Shown: in pieces, positions 15,749 through 25,250 of the stretch | How the letters are laid out: every line of letters starts with the position of its first letter | How positions within the stretch are numbered: position 1 is the first letter of the stretch | DNA from: Occultella gossypii | GTDB lineage: Bacteria; Actinomycetota; Actinomycetes; Actinomycetales; Beutenbergiaceae | Direction: 5' to 3' | NCBI RefSeq assembly: GCF_019947135.1 | Contig: NZ_JAGSHT010000018.1 | Span: 1 to 64,000, forward strand | Length of the DNA: 64,000 nucleotides | Notes under the pieces: model-generated | What the model saw: the letters and a program-made list of their open reading frames with translations, nothing else | What the model was told of the DNA's origin: nothing | The model's database searches: none | Program-made: the position numbers and the translations under genes

Positions 15749-17328
15749 GGGTGCCTCAGCGCCCCGGCCCCGCCGGCCGCGACCGCAAGGGAGGTCAGTC
15801 CGTCCTCGGGTGCGCCCAGTCGGCGTTCTGGCCCGAGCCCGTCCCCGGCGACGCCCAGGATCGGCAGCTCGTCCTGCTCGACCAGTTGCGCGGCCTCCGG
15901 GCCGTCGGAGATGGCGATCGGGTACTTCCCGGTGAAGCAGGCCGCGCAGAGTTTCGACGCCGGCTGTTCTGTCGCCCGGATCATGCCCTCGAGGCTGATG
16001 TAGCCGAGCGAGTCCGCGCCGAGACCGTGGCCGATCTCGTCCACGCTCAGGCCGTTCGCGATCAGCTCGGCCCGGGTCGCGAAGTCGATGCCGTAGAAGC
16101 ATGGCCACTTCACCGGCGGCGAGGAGATCCGGATGTGCACCTCGGCCGCCCCCGCCTCGCGCAGCATCCGCACGAGGGCACGCTGGGTGTTGCCCCGCAC
16201 GATCGAGTCGTCCACGACCACCAGGCGCTTGCCGGCGATGACCTCGCGCAGCGGGTTCAGCTTCAGCCGGATGCCGAGCTGACGGATGGTCTGGCTCGGC
16301 TGGATGAAGGTGCGGCCCACGTAGGCGTTCTTGGTGAGTCCCTGGGCGAACGGGATGCCGGACTCGGTGGCGTAGCCGATGGCGGCCGGGGTGCCGGACT
16401 CCGGGACCGGGATCACCAGGTCCGCGTCCACCGGGTGCTCCTTCGCGAGCGCGCGGCCCATCGCCACCCTCGCGGCGTTCACGGACTTGCCGGCGATCGC
16501 GGTGTCCGGTCGGGCCAGGTACACATACTCGAACACGCAGCCCTTGGGCGCCGCCTCGGCGAACCGCTGCGTGCGTAGGCCGTCCTCGTCGATGACGATC
16601 AGCTCACCGGGCTCCACCTCACGCACGAACGAGGCACCCACGATGTCCAGCGCCGCGGTCTCCGAGGCGACCACCCAGCCGCGCTCCAGCCGGCCCAGCA
16701 CGAGCGGGCGGACACCCTGCGGGTCGCGCGCGGCGTAGAGGGCGTGCTCGTCCATGAACGCCAGCGAGAAGGCGCCGCGCACCCGCGGCAGCACCTCGGC
16801 CGCCGTCATCTCGAGCGTGTGCTCGGGGTCCCCCGAGAGCAGCGCGGTGAGCACCATCGTGTCGGAGGCTCCGCCGTCGAGCAGCTTCTTGCGCTGCTCC
16901 GGCCCGTAGCGCTCACCGACGAGGGCGATCAGTTCGCCTGTGTTGGTCAGGTTGCCGTTGTGGCCAAGGGCAACGGTTCCCGACGACGTGGGGCCGAGGG
17001 TCGGCTGCGCGTTCTCCCACGTGCTCGCGCCGGTCGTGGAGTAGCGGGCGTGGCCGAGCGCGATGTGACCGGTGAGCGTCCGCAGCGACATGTCGTCGAA
17101 GACCTGGGACACCAGGCCCATGTCCTTGTAGACGAGGATCTGCTGACCGTTGCTGGTCGCGATCCCGGCCGACTCCTGGCCTCGGTGTTGCAGGGCGTAG
17201 AGCCCGAAGTAGGTGAGCTTCGCCACCTCCTCACCCGGGGCCCAGACCCCGAAGACGCCACAAGCGTCCTGCGGGCCCTTCTCGCCTGGGAGGAGTTCAT
17301 GCGACAGCCGACCATCTCCACCTACCAC
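15745..17328 (-). CDS. purF: amidophosphoribosyltransferase
   Basis: PurF commits PRPP to purine synthesis by adding ammonia from glutamine. The 527-residue protein has an N-terminal glutaminase domain whose catalytic Cys23 (in QDACGVFGVW) would be exposed after removal of a 22-residue propeptide. The C-terminal phosphoribosyltransferase domain has the VVVDDSIVRGNT PRPP motif, and Cys residues near the C-terminus (KLCAACFTGKYP) match iron-sulfur-type PurF enzymes. A GTG at 17328 was taken as the start; no clear ribosome-binding site is seen. It is 54 bp downstream of the RNB gene and overlaps purM. Confidence 0.96.
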   Translation of the reverse strand: MVGGDGRLSHELLPGEKGPQDACGVFGVWAPGEEVAKLTYFGLYALQHRGQESAGIATSNGQQILVYKDMGLVSQVFDDMSLRTLTGHIALGHARYSTTGASTWENAQPTLGPTSSGTVALGHNGNLTNTGELIALVGERYGPEQRKKLLDGGASDTMVLTALLSGDPEHTLEMTAAEVLPRVRGAFSLAFMDEHALYAARDPQGVRPLVLGRLERGWVVASETAALDIVGASFVREVEPGELIVIDEDGLRTQRFAEAAPKGCVFEYVYLARPDTAIAGKSVNAARVAMGRALAKEHPVDADLVIPVPESGTPAAIGYATESGIPFAQGLTKNAYVGRTFIQPSQTIRQLGIRLKLNPLREVIAGKRLVVVDDSIVRGNTQRALVRMLREAGAAEVHIRISSPPVKWPCFYGIDFATRAELIANGLSVDEIGHGLGADSLGYISLEGMIRATEQPASKLCAACFTGKYPIAISDGPEAAQLVEQDELPILGVAGDGLGPERRLGAPEDGLTSLAVAAGGAGALRHP

Positions 17329-17382
17329 GCGCCTATCGTCCCACAGGCGCCCGGCGACGCGAACTCCGGAGCAGGGACTTCG

Positions 17383-18918
17383 TCAGTCCGCGACGAGTTC
17401 GAACCGGACGTCGCGTGAGCCGGGGTCCGCGACGGTCAGGCGAACTCGCACCGACTCGCCGAGCGGGAGGTTCACGCCGGTCACCGTCGCGCGGATCGCC
17501 GGGTCGGCGAGCACCACGGTGCCCTCCTGCGCAACGGCTGGTACGACGGCGACGCTTGCGTCCGTCGTCTCTGCGGCGGCATGGGCGTCGGCTCCGCTGC
17601 CGCCGGTGCTGTTCGTGCCGTTCCTGCCGTTGCGGCGCTCGTTCAGGTCGACGATCACGCCGTCGAACGTCTCCCCCACCTGCGGCTGCAGCAGGACGGC
17701 CTCGATGAGGTCCACGCAGGCCCGCTCGTAGGAGTTCGCGCGCTGACCGGACCGGTTCATGATCTTGGGCAGTCCGGGCAGGGCCTCGCGCACCCAGTCC
17801 GGCACGTCGGTCCCGGCTGTGGCTGCGAGGCAGACCTCGAGCCCGTACCGGTCCACCAGCCGGCGCAGCGGTGCCGTGACGTGGGCGTACTCGGCGGCGA
17901 TCGCGGCGTGCTCGGACGTCGGGGGCAGGTCGCCGTCGAAGGCGAGGTAGCCGGCTCCCCGGAAGAGTGACGTCGCCTCCTGGGTGAACGCGGCGTGGGC
18001 CGGGACGCCTCCGTCCAGGGGCGCCAGCACGTCGCCGTAGGACGCGTCCGCCGGCCAGTCGATGCCGAGGCCGTGGGCTGCTCGGCGCAGCCGCTTCACG
18101 TCGCGCGGGTCGGCCTGCTCCAGGGTGCGGAAGATCCCGGCCCGCTTGCCCCGCATGAGGCTCGCCGCGGCGATCCCGGTGAGCAGGGAGATCTGCGCGT
18201 TCCACTCCTCCACCGGCAAGGTGGCGCGATAGGAGAGGCGGTAACCGCCGTCGTCGACGTCGACCTCCTGCTCGGGGATCTCCAGCGACACCCCGCCTCG
18301 GGCCTTCTCCCGCTCCTGGCGCAGCCCGCCGACCACGGCCAGCAAGGCAAGGGAGTCGCTCGCGGTGCCGGCGTCGATGCGCTCCTGGACCTCGTCGTAG
18401 GTGAGCTGCTCGCGGCTACGCACGCGCGCCCGGTAGACCTTCGCCGACGCGATCTCGCCGGTGGCATCCAGGGCGATCTCCCACAGGCAGGCCGGCCGCT
18501 CGACATCCTCGAGCAGGCTCGCGGCACCCTCGGAGAGCACCGGCGGGTGCAGCGTGACCGAGCCGTCCGGGCCGTAGAACGTCACGCCCCGGTCGGCCAG
18601 CTCGGTGTCGATGGCGCCGCCCGGTGTCACGAACGACGCCGGGTCCGCGATCGCGTACCGGACCAGGTAGCCGTCCCCCTCGCGGGACAGGTGCAGCGCC
18701 TGGTCGAGGTCCTTCGCGCCGGGCGGATCGATCGTCACGAACTCGACGTCCGTGGCATCCACCCCACCCGTCGGCGACGCTGCGGCTGCGGCCTCGGCCT
18801 CGGCGACCGCCTCCTCGCTGAACGGTCCGGGGACCTCCAGCTCCTTGCGGATCTCGGCGAGCGCCGGTCCCACGGTCTGGGTGGCCGCGGAATCGAGGTG
18901 AACGGTACGACGGGGCAC
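17383..18918 (-). CDS. RNB domain-containing ribonuclease
   Basis: The 511-residue exoribonuclease of the RNase II/R superfamily contains the metal-binding IDPPGAKDLDQAL segment (Asp64, Asp70, Asp72) and the downstream TSEHAAIAAEYAHVTAPLRR region lining the RNA channel. It lacks the long N-terminal cold-shock domains of RNase R, as is usual for this actinobacterial subgroup. The GTG at 18918 has an AGAGGAG site 6 nt upstream. purF follows 54 bp downstream on the same strand, so RNA turnover and purine genes may be co-transcribed. Confidence 0.9.
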   Translation of the reverse strand: MPRRTVHLDSAATQTVGPALAEIRKELEVPGPFSEEAVAEAEAAAAASPTGGVDATDVEFVTIDPPGAKDLDQALHLSREGDGYLVRYAIADPASFVTPGGAIDTELADRGVTFYGPDGSVTLHPPVLSEGAASLLEDVERPACLWEIALDATGEIASAKVYRARVRSREQLTYDEVQERIDAGTASDSLALLAVVGGLRQEREKARGGVSLEIPEQEVDVDDGGYRLSYRATLPVEEWNAQISLLTGIAAASLMRGKRAGIFRTLEQADPRDVKRLRRAAHGLGIDWPADASYGDVLAPLDGGVPAHAAFTQEATSLFRGAGYLAFDGDLPPTSEHAAIAAEYAHVTAPLRRLVDRYGLEVCLAATAGTDVPDWVREALPGLPKIMNRSGQRANSYERACVDLIEAVLLQPQVGETFDGVIVDLNERRNGRNGTNSTGGSGADAHAAAETTDASVAVVPAVAQEGTVVLADPAIRATVTGVNLPLGESVRVRLTVADPGSRDVRFELVAD

Positions 18919-18983
18919 GTCGGGCTCCTCTGGATCGGGTCGGTGCTGCGGTGCTCCAGCGCGACCGCGGCACAGGGCCGCGC

Positions 18984-19538
18984 TCAGTGCTGGTCGGCGT
19001 CCAGGTGACGCTTGCTGGTCCGATCCAACAGCACGGCGATCAGGCACGCGACCAGAGCGCCGAACGGGGCGAGCATCGCCATCAGCACGATGAACATGCC
19101 ACCCCGGTCGAGGTACTCGGTCGGTTCGCCGAACCGGGACAGTGCGAAGGCGATGATGATCCCGAGCACGATGCCGAAGCCGACGAACCGGCCGAACCGT
19201 GGCGCCCGCCGGACGCGGCTCCGGTCGGCGATCGCGGCCAGGTCGAGGGAGGTGGTTTCGGAGACCTGCTCGGCCGAGCCCGCCCAGGCCGGCGGCGGTT
19301 CATCGGCGGCAGGGTCGGCGTCCCCGGCTGCGTCGGCACCGTCCACGGCAGCAGGCCCAGCCGGGTCGGCGCCGTCGTCGCGCTTGTGGGCGACCACGTC
19401 GGAGTCCAGCACCGCCGGCGGGTCGACGGGCGCCTCGGCGCCCTCCTCCGCAACCGGGGTGGGCGTGACCGAGGGGACGGGCGGTACCGGCTCCCGTTCG
19501 CCGTCGGGCTCGTGATCGCCCTGTTCCAACGTGCTCAT
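18984..19538 (-). CDS. uncharacterised membrane protein with acidic N-terminal tail
   Basis: The 184-residue protein is not assigned to a known family. Residues 1-95 are Pro/Ala/Asp/Glu-rich and probably disordered. A basic DRSRVRRAPRFGR segment is followed by two transmembrane helices (about 119-135 and 146-168) and a short basic/acidic C-terminus, so the tail is likely cytoplasmic. The ATG at 19538 has TAACGT 7 nt upstream and no ribosome-binding site, suggesting its own leaderless promoter. It lies between the sterol-carrier and RNB genes on the same strand. Confidence 0.75.
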   Translation of the reverse strand: MSTLEQGDHEPDGEREPVPPVPSVTPTPVAEEGAEAPVDPPAVLDSDVVAHKRDDGADPAGPAAVDGADAAGDADPAADEPPPAWAGSAEQVSETTSLDLAAIADRSRVRRAPRFGRFVGFGIVLGIIIAFALSRFGEPTEYLDRGGMFIVLMAMLAPFGALVACLIAVLLDRTSKRHLDADQH

Positions 19539-19545
19539 GCCTGAG

Positions 19546-19551
19546 ACGTTA
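19546..19551 (-). promoter_or_regulatory. -10 hexamer TAACGT, leaderless promoter
   Basis: On the minus strand TAACGT ends 7 nt before the ATG at 19538, with no Shine-Dalgarno sequence. Confidence 0.55.
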
Positions 19552-19605
19552 CCCCGCGCGGAATGGGACCGGAGAACCCGGCAGCGGTCCGGTTCGGCAA
19601 CCCGT

Positions 19606-19965
19606 TCAGAACAGCGGGAGCACCGCACTCAGGTCGGCACGCTGCCCGGAGGCGCGGACCCGGCCCGATGCGACGCCGTCGGCCCAGGTCAACTCGCCCG
19701 TGGCCAGCCCGAGCCAGGTCTGCGGATCCATCTCCACCACGTTCGGCGGGGTGCCGCGAGTGTGCCGTGGCCCCTCGATCGCCTGCACCACTCCGGCAGG
19801 TGGGACCCGCACCTCGACCGAGTTGCCGGGCGCCACCTCGCCGAGTTCCTCGAGGCTGTACCGCACCGCGGTACGCACGTCGGCCGGCGCGGCCTGCGCG
19901 CCCTCGGCCCGCCACGCGGACAGTGCCGCCTCGCCCTGCTCGGTGCCGATCCGCCGTCGTGCCAT
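19606..19965 (-). CDS. sterol carrier family protein (SCP2-like)
   Basis: The 119-residue protein has the beta-alpha layout of actinobacterial SCP2-like proteins usually found beside purF. Recognisable parts are the N-terminal MARRRIGTEQG, the VEVRVPPAGVVQAIEG strand pair and the C-terminal LATGELTWADGVASGRV segment. The ligand is unknown. The start at 19965 is supported by TAGGTT 7 nt upstream. The genomic link to purF has been kept while purL has been separated from it. Confidence 0.85.
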   Translation of the reverse strand: MARRRIGTEQGEAALSAWRAEGAQAAPADVRTAVRYSLEELGEVAPGNSVEVRVPPAGVVQAIEGPRHTRGTPPNVVEMDPQTWLGLATGELTWADGVASGRVRASGQRADLSAVLPLF

Positions 19966-19972
19966 GGCAGAG

Positions 19973-19978
19973 AACCTA
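19973..19978 (-). promoter_or_regulatory. -10 hexamer TAGGTT, leaderless promoter
   Basis: On the minus strand TAGGTT ends 7 nt before the ATG at 19965, and no ribosome-binding site is present. Confidence 0.55.
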
Positions 19979-20102
19979 CCCGGCCCACCGCCATCCCTCG
20001 GCCCGGTTCCCACCGCCGGGCCCGCCGCGCGAGCGTGCGTCGATGCGGCGCACCCGCCTCTTGCGCCGCAGAACGACACCCTCGCGCGGCCTGAACGACC
20101 GA

Positions 20103-20139
20103 ACGCCCGGCCCCCACCTCGCGGTGTGGGACCGGGCGT
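20103..20139 (-). terminator. terminator after the secreted nuclease gene
   Basis: ACGCCCGG and CCGGGCGT form the outer stem, and CCCAC/GTGGG pair inside it. The hairpin lies 50 bp past the stop codon at 20189. Confidence 0.6.
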
Positions 20140-20188
20140 CCGGCTCTGCCTACCGGGCTAGGACCTCAGGAGGCCCAGCCCGGGCTCA

Positions 20189-23100
20189 TCACGGCCACGG
20201 CCACCACGGGAAGAGGAGCTTCAGCAGCGCCCAGAGGAAGCGGGCGAACGCCTCCCACGGGGACGATGGCTCCTCGGGCTCCTCGTCGGCCACCACCGTG
20301 ACGGTGGTGGTCACCGAGGTCCCGTTGTCATCGCTGATGACCAGGTCGACGGTGCCCTCCAGACCCTCCGGCACGGTCACCCGCACCTGCGCCTGGCCGA
20401 CCTCGTCGGTGGTGTCCACGATGGCCGGGTCCACCGCGGCAGTGCCGACCTGCTGACCGCCGAGGGTGATCACGACCTCCGCCGGAACCGGCTCACCGGC
20501 CGAGAAGGCCAGCGATGACAGGTCGAGGGCGATCTCGTCACCGGCCGCGTACTCGGCCGCCGGGTCGGAGACCCAGTTGACGCCGACGGCGCGCTGACTG
20601 TAGTCCGGCGAGGCCGAACCGAACTCGGCCATGTAGTCCACCATGGCGACGAGGTCGCTCTGGCCGGAGTCGGCGGTGTTCGTGCCCTCGGCGAGGGTGG
20701 CGAAGTTGTCTCCACCGGAGGCGAGGAACGAGTTCACCACGACCGTGTACTGCCCGGCCGCGTCGATCGGCTCGCCGTTCAGGGACAGGTCAAGGATCCG
20801 CTCACCGGCTGCGGCGTCCGGGTCGTAGGTGTAGGTGAGCCCAGCCGAGACACCCAGCCGCAGGAACGGCCGGGACGCGGTGTCGGGCTGCCACTGCTCC
20901 TCGAGCACCTGGGCGAGCTGGTCACCGGTGAGCACGGTGGTGACCAGGGTGTTCGCGAACGGCTGGACGATCGCCGCCTCGCGGTAGGTGAGCACGCCGT
21001 CGCCCTCGTTGCCGGAGGCGGCGTACGTCATGTCCGCCCGCAGACCGCCCGGGTTCATGAGCGCGATCTGCGCGTTCGGGTTGGTCCGCTGCGCCGCCCA
21101 GAGCTGGACGTCCGCCACGAAGTTCCCCAGCGTGGACTCGCCACCGCGGTTCTCCGAGCCGTCGCTCTGACGGGCCCGGTTGAAGTCCGCGGTGATCTCG
21201 CCGAGTGGCACGGCCCCGAGCTCGTCGGCGACGGCCACGGCCTCGTCGATGATCTCCTGGACCGCCGGATCACCCTCGCAGAAGGTCTCCCGCGGGATCG
21301 GCGGGGTGGCCCGCGGGTCACCGGGGACGGGGACCAGGTCCACGTTCTCGGCTGTCGCTGCGGTGACCTCGCCGGTGGCCCGGTCCACGGTCAGGGCCAG
21401 GTTGCCCATGGCCTCGCCGTACTGGCCGGTCTGGGTGACCCACATGCCATCCACGTCGTGCGTGTAGGCGGTGTGGGTGTGCCCGGAGAGGATCGCGTCG
21501 ATGTTGGAGTCCGCGCCGGCGACCAGGTCACCGTACGGCGTGCCGTCGGCGCTGGCCAGGTCCGGGGAGGGCGCGCCGTCGTGCACGAGCACCACGATCA
21601 CGTCCGCCTCACCGTTGGCTTCGTCCCCGTCGGAGAGCTGTGCCGAGTAGGAGTTGACCGCCTCACCCATGTCGCTGAAGGTGAGGCCCTCGATGCCGGC
21701 CGGGGAGACCAGAGCCGGCATCTCCTCGGTGATCGCACCGATGAAACCGACCGAGATGCCGTCGACGTCGAGGATCGTGTACGGGTCGTACACCGGGTCA
21801 CCGTTGGCGTCCACGATGTTCGCGGCCACGTACGGCCAGTTCGACGCCGGGATCACCCGGTCGTTAACGTCGTCCTGCCCCTGGTCGAACTCGTGGTTGC
21901 CGAACGCCGAGACGTCCAGGCCGATCGTGTTCAGCACATCGATCGTGGGCTGGTCCTGCTGGATGAACGAGGTGAACGTCGACGCCCCGATGCTGTCCCC
22001 GGCAGAGACGAACAGGGTGTTCGGGTTCTGCGTGCGGAAGCTGTCCACCGCACAGGACAGGACCGCACCTCCCGCCGACTGGCCGTTCGCCTCGATCCTG
22101 CCGTGGAAGTCGTTGATCGAGAGGAGGTTGATGTCCACCGTGGGGGTGGCCGTCTCCGGCACGTCGATCCCGACGATGATCGGGTCGTGGTCCGAGGCCC
22201 GGAACTGCGTCCCGGCCTGGAAGTGCTCGCTGGCGAAGTAGTTGTAGCGCGAGTACTCCGCGAGCACCGATTCGGCCGAGTTGATGCTCCACACATCCAC
22301 GCCGGTGACCTGCTCGAGTGCGGACGCGTTGGCGAACACGTGGTCGAGCGAACCGACCTTGCCGTCGAAGACGTAGGTGGTCTCGTCGGTGTTCAGGTTG
22401 GTGTAACCGGCGTCCTCCAGCGCCACGACCGGGTTCTCCGCGCCGTAGGAGTTGAAGTCACCGAGCAGGAAGATGTCCTCCACCTCGGCGGCGTCGGCCA
22501 CCTCCTGCGCGAACGCCGTCAGCGCCTGCGCCTGAGCCACCCGGTCCGCGTCGAAGCAGCCCTCCGGCAGGTCGCCACAGTCGCCTCCCTTGGACTTGAA
22601 GTGGTTGGTCACGGCGACGAAGGTGTAGTCGCTGCCGACGGCGGTGAACGCCTGGGCGAGCGGCTCACGAGCGTTGTCGAACGCCGCGGACCCGGTCAGG
22701 ACCACCGACTCACCGGCGAGCTCGACGCTCGCGGGCCGGTAGATGAACGCGTTCCGGATGACGTCCTGCTCGGCGAGGTCCGGAAGCACGGCCGGCGAGG
22801 GCGCGAACGCCCAGGTGCCGGCCCCGGCGTCGGCGTTCAGTGCGTCGACGAGGGCCGCGAGCGCGGCGTCCCGGTCCTGCCCGAACTGCGCCGAGTTCTC
22901 GATCTCCTCGAGGGAGACCACGTCGGCACCGAGCCCGTTGATCGCCGCGACGATCTTGTCCTGCTGACGCTGGAGGTTCTCGGCGTCCCAGGCGCCGCGG
23001 GCGTCACAGCCGGTGTCGACCGTGATCGGGTTGCCGTCCCGGTCGGTGTAGGGCTGGCAACCGGCCAGGTCAACACCGAGGGTGGTGAAGTAGTTCAGGA

Positions 23101-25057
23101 CGTTGAAGGTGGCCAGGGTCAGGTCGCCGCCCACATCCGCCGGGGTGGCGTTCGCCTCCTGGGTGTTGCCCGTGTTGAACAGCACCACGTCGTCGGCGTT
23201 GCCGTCGACCGGGGCCGTCGGCTGGAAGTTCCACTGGAACCGGTAGTCGACGATGACCGGGCTGGCGAACGTGAGCCCGGCGCCGGTACGCACGTTCGGC
23301 GCTCCGGTGAGGTAGGGCACGTTCGCGCTGGTCGCGGTGCGGGCGGACTGCCCGTCGTCGAGGGTGATGGCGCGGGCCGCGTTGTCAGCGGCGACCGCGT
23401 CGAACTCGGGCGTGCCGGGCAGGGCGACGTCCGTCTCCTGCACGAGCGGGCCACCGAGGCCGAGCCCGATCGAGCCGAACGCGGTGGTACCCCAGCCGCC
23501 GAGGGCGTAGGTGTCGGAGACGACGTAGTCGGCCACAGGGGCGACGAGCATGCCCTCGAAGACCTCACGCTCGGCGTCGCTGCCGGGCAGGGCGAACGCC
23601 TCGATCGGCTTGACCGCCTCGGCCGGGGTGTCCAGCACCACGGCGCCGCCGGCTCCGACGGTGATCTCGGTGAGGCCGTTGAACTCCACGACCGTTCCGG
23701 TCACCTGGACGTGGTCACCGATCTGAACGGAACCGACCGTTGCGCCGGAGAACACGAACACGGCGTCGGAGGCCGTGCGTGTGCTCGGGTCGGCGTCGCC
23801 GCCGCTGCCCGCGGTCTGGAGGTAGTAACCGTTGAAGCCGCCGGTCGGGTACGCGGCAGTGACCACACCGGTGGTGGTCACGGTCTGACCGGCCACCGGG
23901 GAGGCGTCGCCGGTGCCCTGGATCTGCGCGATCGTGTGGGTGTCCTCGCCGGGCTCCCCCGGCTCGCCCGGGTCCTCGGCGGTGTTGATGGTGCCGAAGG
24001 AGCTCGTCGCCGGGCCGGTCCAGACGCCGTCGATGAGCTGCAGGGACTGACCGATCGGGGTGGAGCTGGCCTCGCTGACGCCGATGTCGGTGCCGGTCAC
24101 CCCGGCCGCCGGTCCGTTGTTCGCGGTGAAGGTGCCCTCGTAGGTGAGGAACTCGACGAGGTTGCCGTCCGCGTCCACGAGCGCGACGCCGTCGGGCGAG
24201 CCGTTCTGGACGCCGTCGGTCGGGTAGTTCACGACCAGCACGCCCGCGTCCGGCACGACGCCGCCGACCGGGTCGGTGTCGTAGCTGCTGCCGCCGTTGC
24301 CGTTGTACAGGACCAGGGTCCAGCCGGTCAGGTCCGCCCCGACCGTTGCTTGGACCTCGATGGCCTCGCCGGTGTCGGCGCCGGCGTTGTCGTAGTGGAT
24401 CTCGCTGATGAAGGCTTCGACCTCGGGCTCCGGCTCCGGCTCCGGGTTCAGCGCGCCCTGCGTGCCCGCGACCGGGCCGGTCCACGTGGTGCCGATCCGC
24501 TGCAGGGTCAGGCCGCGCTCGGTCTCGGTCTGCTGCACGGCGAGGTCGGTGCTGGCCAGGCCTGCCGCCGGGCCATCGGCCGCCGTGATGGCTCCGCCGT
24601 AGGAGAGGAACTCGACGACGCCGCCGTCGGGGTTCACCAGGGCGACACCGCCGGTGCCGTTGACGATGGACTCGGAGCCGTAGTTGACGACGACCGTGCC
24701 GTTGCTCGCGGAGCCGCGGACGTTCGAGGTGTTGTAGGCGACGCCGTCGGCGCCGTAGAGCACCACGGTCCAGCGGTTCAGGCTGGTGCCGGCCGGGGCC
24801 TGGATCTCGATGAACTCGCGGGCGTCGGTGCCCGCGTTGTCATAGTGGATCTCGCTGATGAAGATCGACCCGTCGGTCTGCGCGAAGGTCGCGGCACTCT
24901 CATCCCCCGAGGAGAGTCCGGCCGAGGCGCTGCTGGGGTCGTCCTGTGGTGCGGCGAACGCGGGGACCGCGGCGCCGAGACTCGCGAGTGCGAGTGTCGT
25001 GATCGTTGCTATCGGGCGGAACGCATGCCTGCGTCCGCCCCTGGAGGATGGTGACAT
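20189..25057 (-). CDS. secreted ExeM/NucH-type nuclease fused to 5'-nucleotidase
   Basis: The 1622-residue exported protein has a signal peptide ending about residue 35 (AFAAPQ). Two lamin-tail-like repeats follow (about 66-200 and 216-350, each opening with ISEIHYDNAG), then an OB-like segment (about 373-475) and an ExeM/NucH endonuclease domain (about 644-965; FNVLNYF, LEEIEN, NHFKSKGGDC, LGDFNSYG, DHVF, SDHDP). A UshA-type metallophosphatase (about 974-1240; NDFHGR, SAGDSIGAS, GNHEFD, SGHTHT) and the 5'-nucleotidase C-domain (about 1285-1465) complete the catalytic part. An Ig-like module and a tail ending LFPWWPWP follow. It would degrade extracellular DNA and dephosphorylate the resulting nucleotides. 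It appears monocistronic. The ATG is preceded by AAAGGA about 10 nt upstream. Confidence 0.92.
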   Translation of the reverse strand: MSPSSRGGRRHAFRPIATITTLALASLGAAVPAFAAPQDDPSSASAGLSSGDESAATFAQTDGSIFISEIHYDNAGTDAREFIEIQAPAGTSLNRWTVVLYGADGVAYNTSNVRGSASNGTVVVNYGSESIVNGTGGVALVNPDGGVVEFLSYGGAITAADGPAAGLASTDLAVQQTETERGLTLQRIGTTWTGPVAGTQGALNPEPEPEPEVEAFISEIHYDNAGADTGEAIEVQATVGADLTGWTLVLYNGNGGSSYDTDPVGGVVPDAGVLVVNYPTDGVQNGSPDGVALVDADGNLVEFLTYEGTFTANNGPAAGVTGTDIGVSEASSTPIGQSLQLIDGVWTGPATSSFGTINTAEDPGEPGEPGEDTHTIAQIQGTGDASPVAGQTVTTTGVVTAAYPTGGFNGYYLQTAGSGGDADPSTRTASDAVFVFSGATVGSVQIGDHVQVTGTVVEFNGLTEITVGAGGAVVLDTPAEAVKPIEAFALPGSDAEREVFEGMLVAPVADYVVSDTYALGGWGTTAFGSIGLGLGGPLVQETDVALPGTPEFDAVAADNAARAITLDDGQSARTATSANVPYLTGAPNVRTGAGLTFASPVIVDYRFQWNFQPTAPVDGNADDVVLFNTGNTQEANATPADVGGDLTLATFNVLNYFTTLGVDLAGCQPYTDRDGNPITVDTGCDARGAWDAENLQRQQDKIVAAINGLGADVVSLEEIENSAQFGQDRDAALAALVDALNADAGAGTWAFAPSPAVLPDLAEQDVIRNAFIYRPASVELAGESVVLTGSAAFDNAREPLAQAFTAVGSDYTFVAVTNHFKSKGGDCGDLPEGCFDADRVAQAQALTAFAQEVADAAEVEDIFLLGDFNSYGAENPVVALEDAGYTNLNTDETTYVFDGKVGSLDHVFANASALEQVTGVDVWSINSAESVLAEYSRYNYFASEHFQAGTQFRASDHDPIIVGIDVPETATPTVDINLLSINDFHGRIEANGQSAGGAVLSCAVDSFRTQNPNTLFVSAGDSIGASTFTSFIQQDQPTIDVLNTIGLDVSAFGNHEFDQGQDDVNDRVIPASNWPYVAANIVDANGDPVYDPYTILDVDGISVGFIGAITEEMPALVSPAGIEGLTFSDMGEAVNSYSAQLSDGDEANGEADVIVVLVHDGAPSPDLASADGTPYGDLVAGADSNIDAILSGHTHTAYTHDVDGMWVTQTGQYGEAMGNLALTVDRATGEVTAATAENVDLVPVPGDPRATPPIPRETFCEGDPAVQEIIDEAVAVADELGAVPLGEITADFNRARQSDGSENRGGESTLGNFVADVQLWAAQRTNPNAQIALMNPGGLRADMTYAASGNEGDGVLTYREAAIVQPFANTLVTTVLTGDQLAQVLEEQWQPDTASRPFLRLGVSAGLTYTYDPDAAAGERILDLSLNGEPIDAAGQYTVVVNSFLASGGDNFATLAEGTNTADSGQSDLVAMVDYMAEFGSASPDYSQRAVGVNWVSDPAAEYAAGDEIALDLSSLAFSAGEPVPAEVVITLGGQQVGTAAVDPAIVDTTDEVGQAQVRVTVPEGLEGTVDLVISDDNGTSVTTTVTVVADEEPEEPSSPWEAFARFLWALLKLLFPWWPWP

Positions 25058-25142
25058 GTGGGGGCATCCTTTGTGTGATTCAGATAACAGGGGTACCCGG
25101 CACGGTAGCGCTCCCGGGTCAGGGCCGGAAGGGATTCGGCGT

Positions 25143-25169
25143 CCCCGGCGGGTGAGTTCACCGCGGGGT
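25143..25169 (-). terminator. imperfect hairpin after rsgA
   Basis: CCCCGGCGGGTGA pairs with TCACCGCGGGG across a 2-nt loop with two single-base bulges. It lies about 80 bp past the rsgA stop. The rest of the 193-bp gap upstream of the nuclease gene shows no gene. Confidence 0.4.
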
Positions 25170-25250
25170 CATGGAACGTTCAACCGGCTCGTGGTGCTCG
25201 ATGGTCGCGGTTCATCCGCGTCCGTGCCGGACCGCGTCGCCCGGCGCCGG

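Noticed and set aside
18984-19538. Anti-sigma factor reading of the acidic-tailed membrane protein
   Set aside because: It has two membrane helices and a disordered tail but no zinc motif or neighbouring sigma factor gene.
21458-25054. Open frame of nearly 1200 codons on the plus strand opposite the secreted nuclease gene
   Set aside because: It is antisense to a gene with clear domains, has no recognisable motif and is rich in Arg/Gly/Val/Asp. That is the expected shadow of a high-GC coding sequence.
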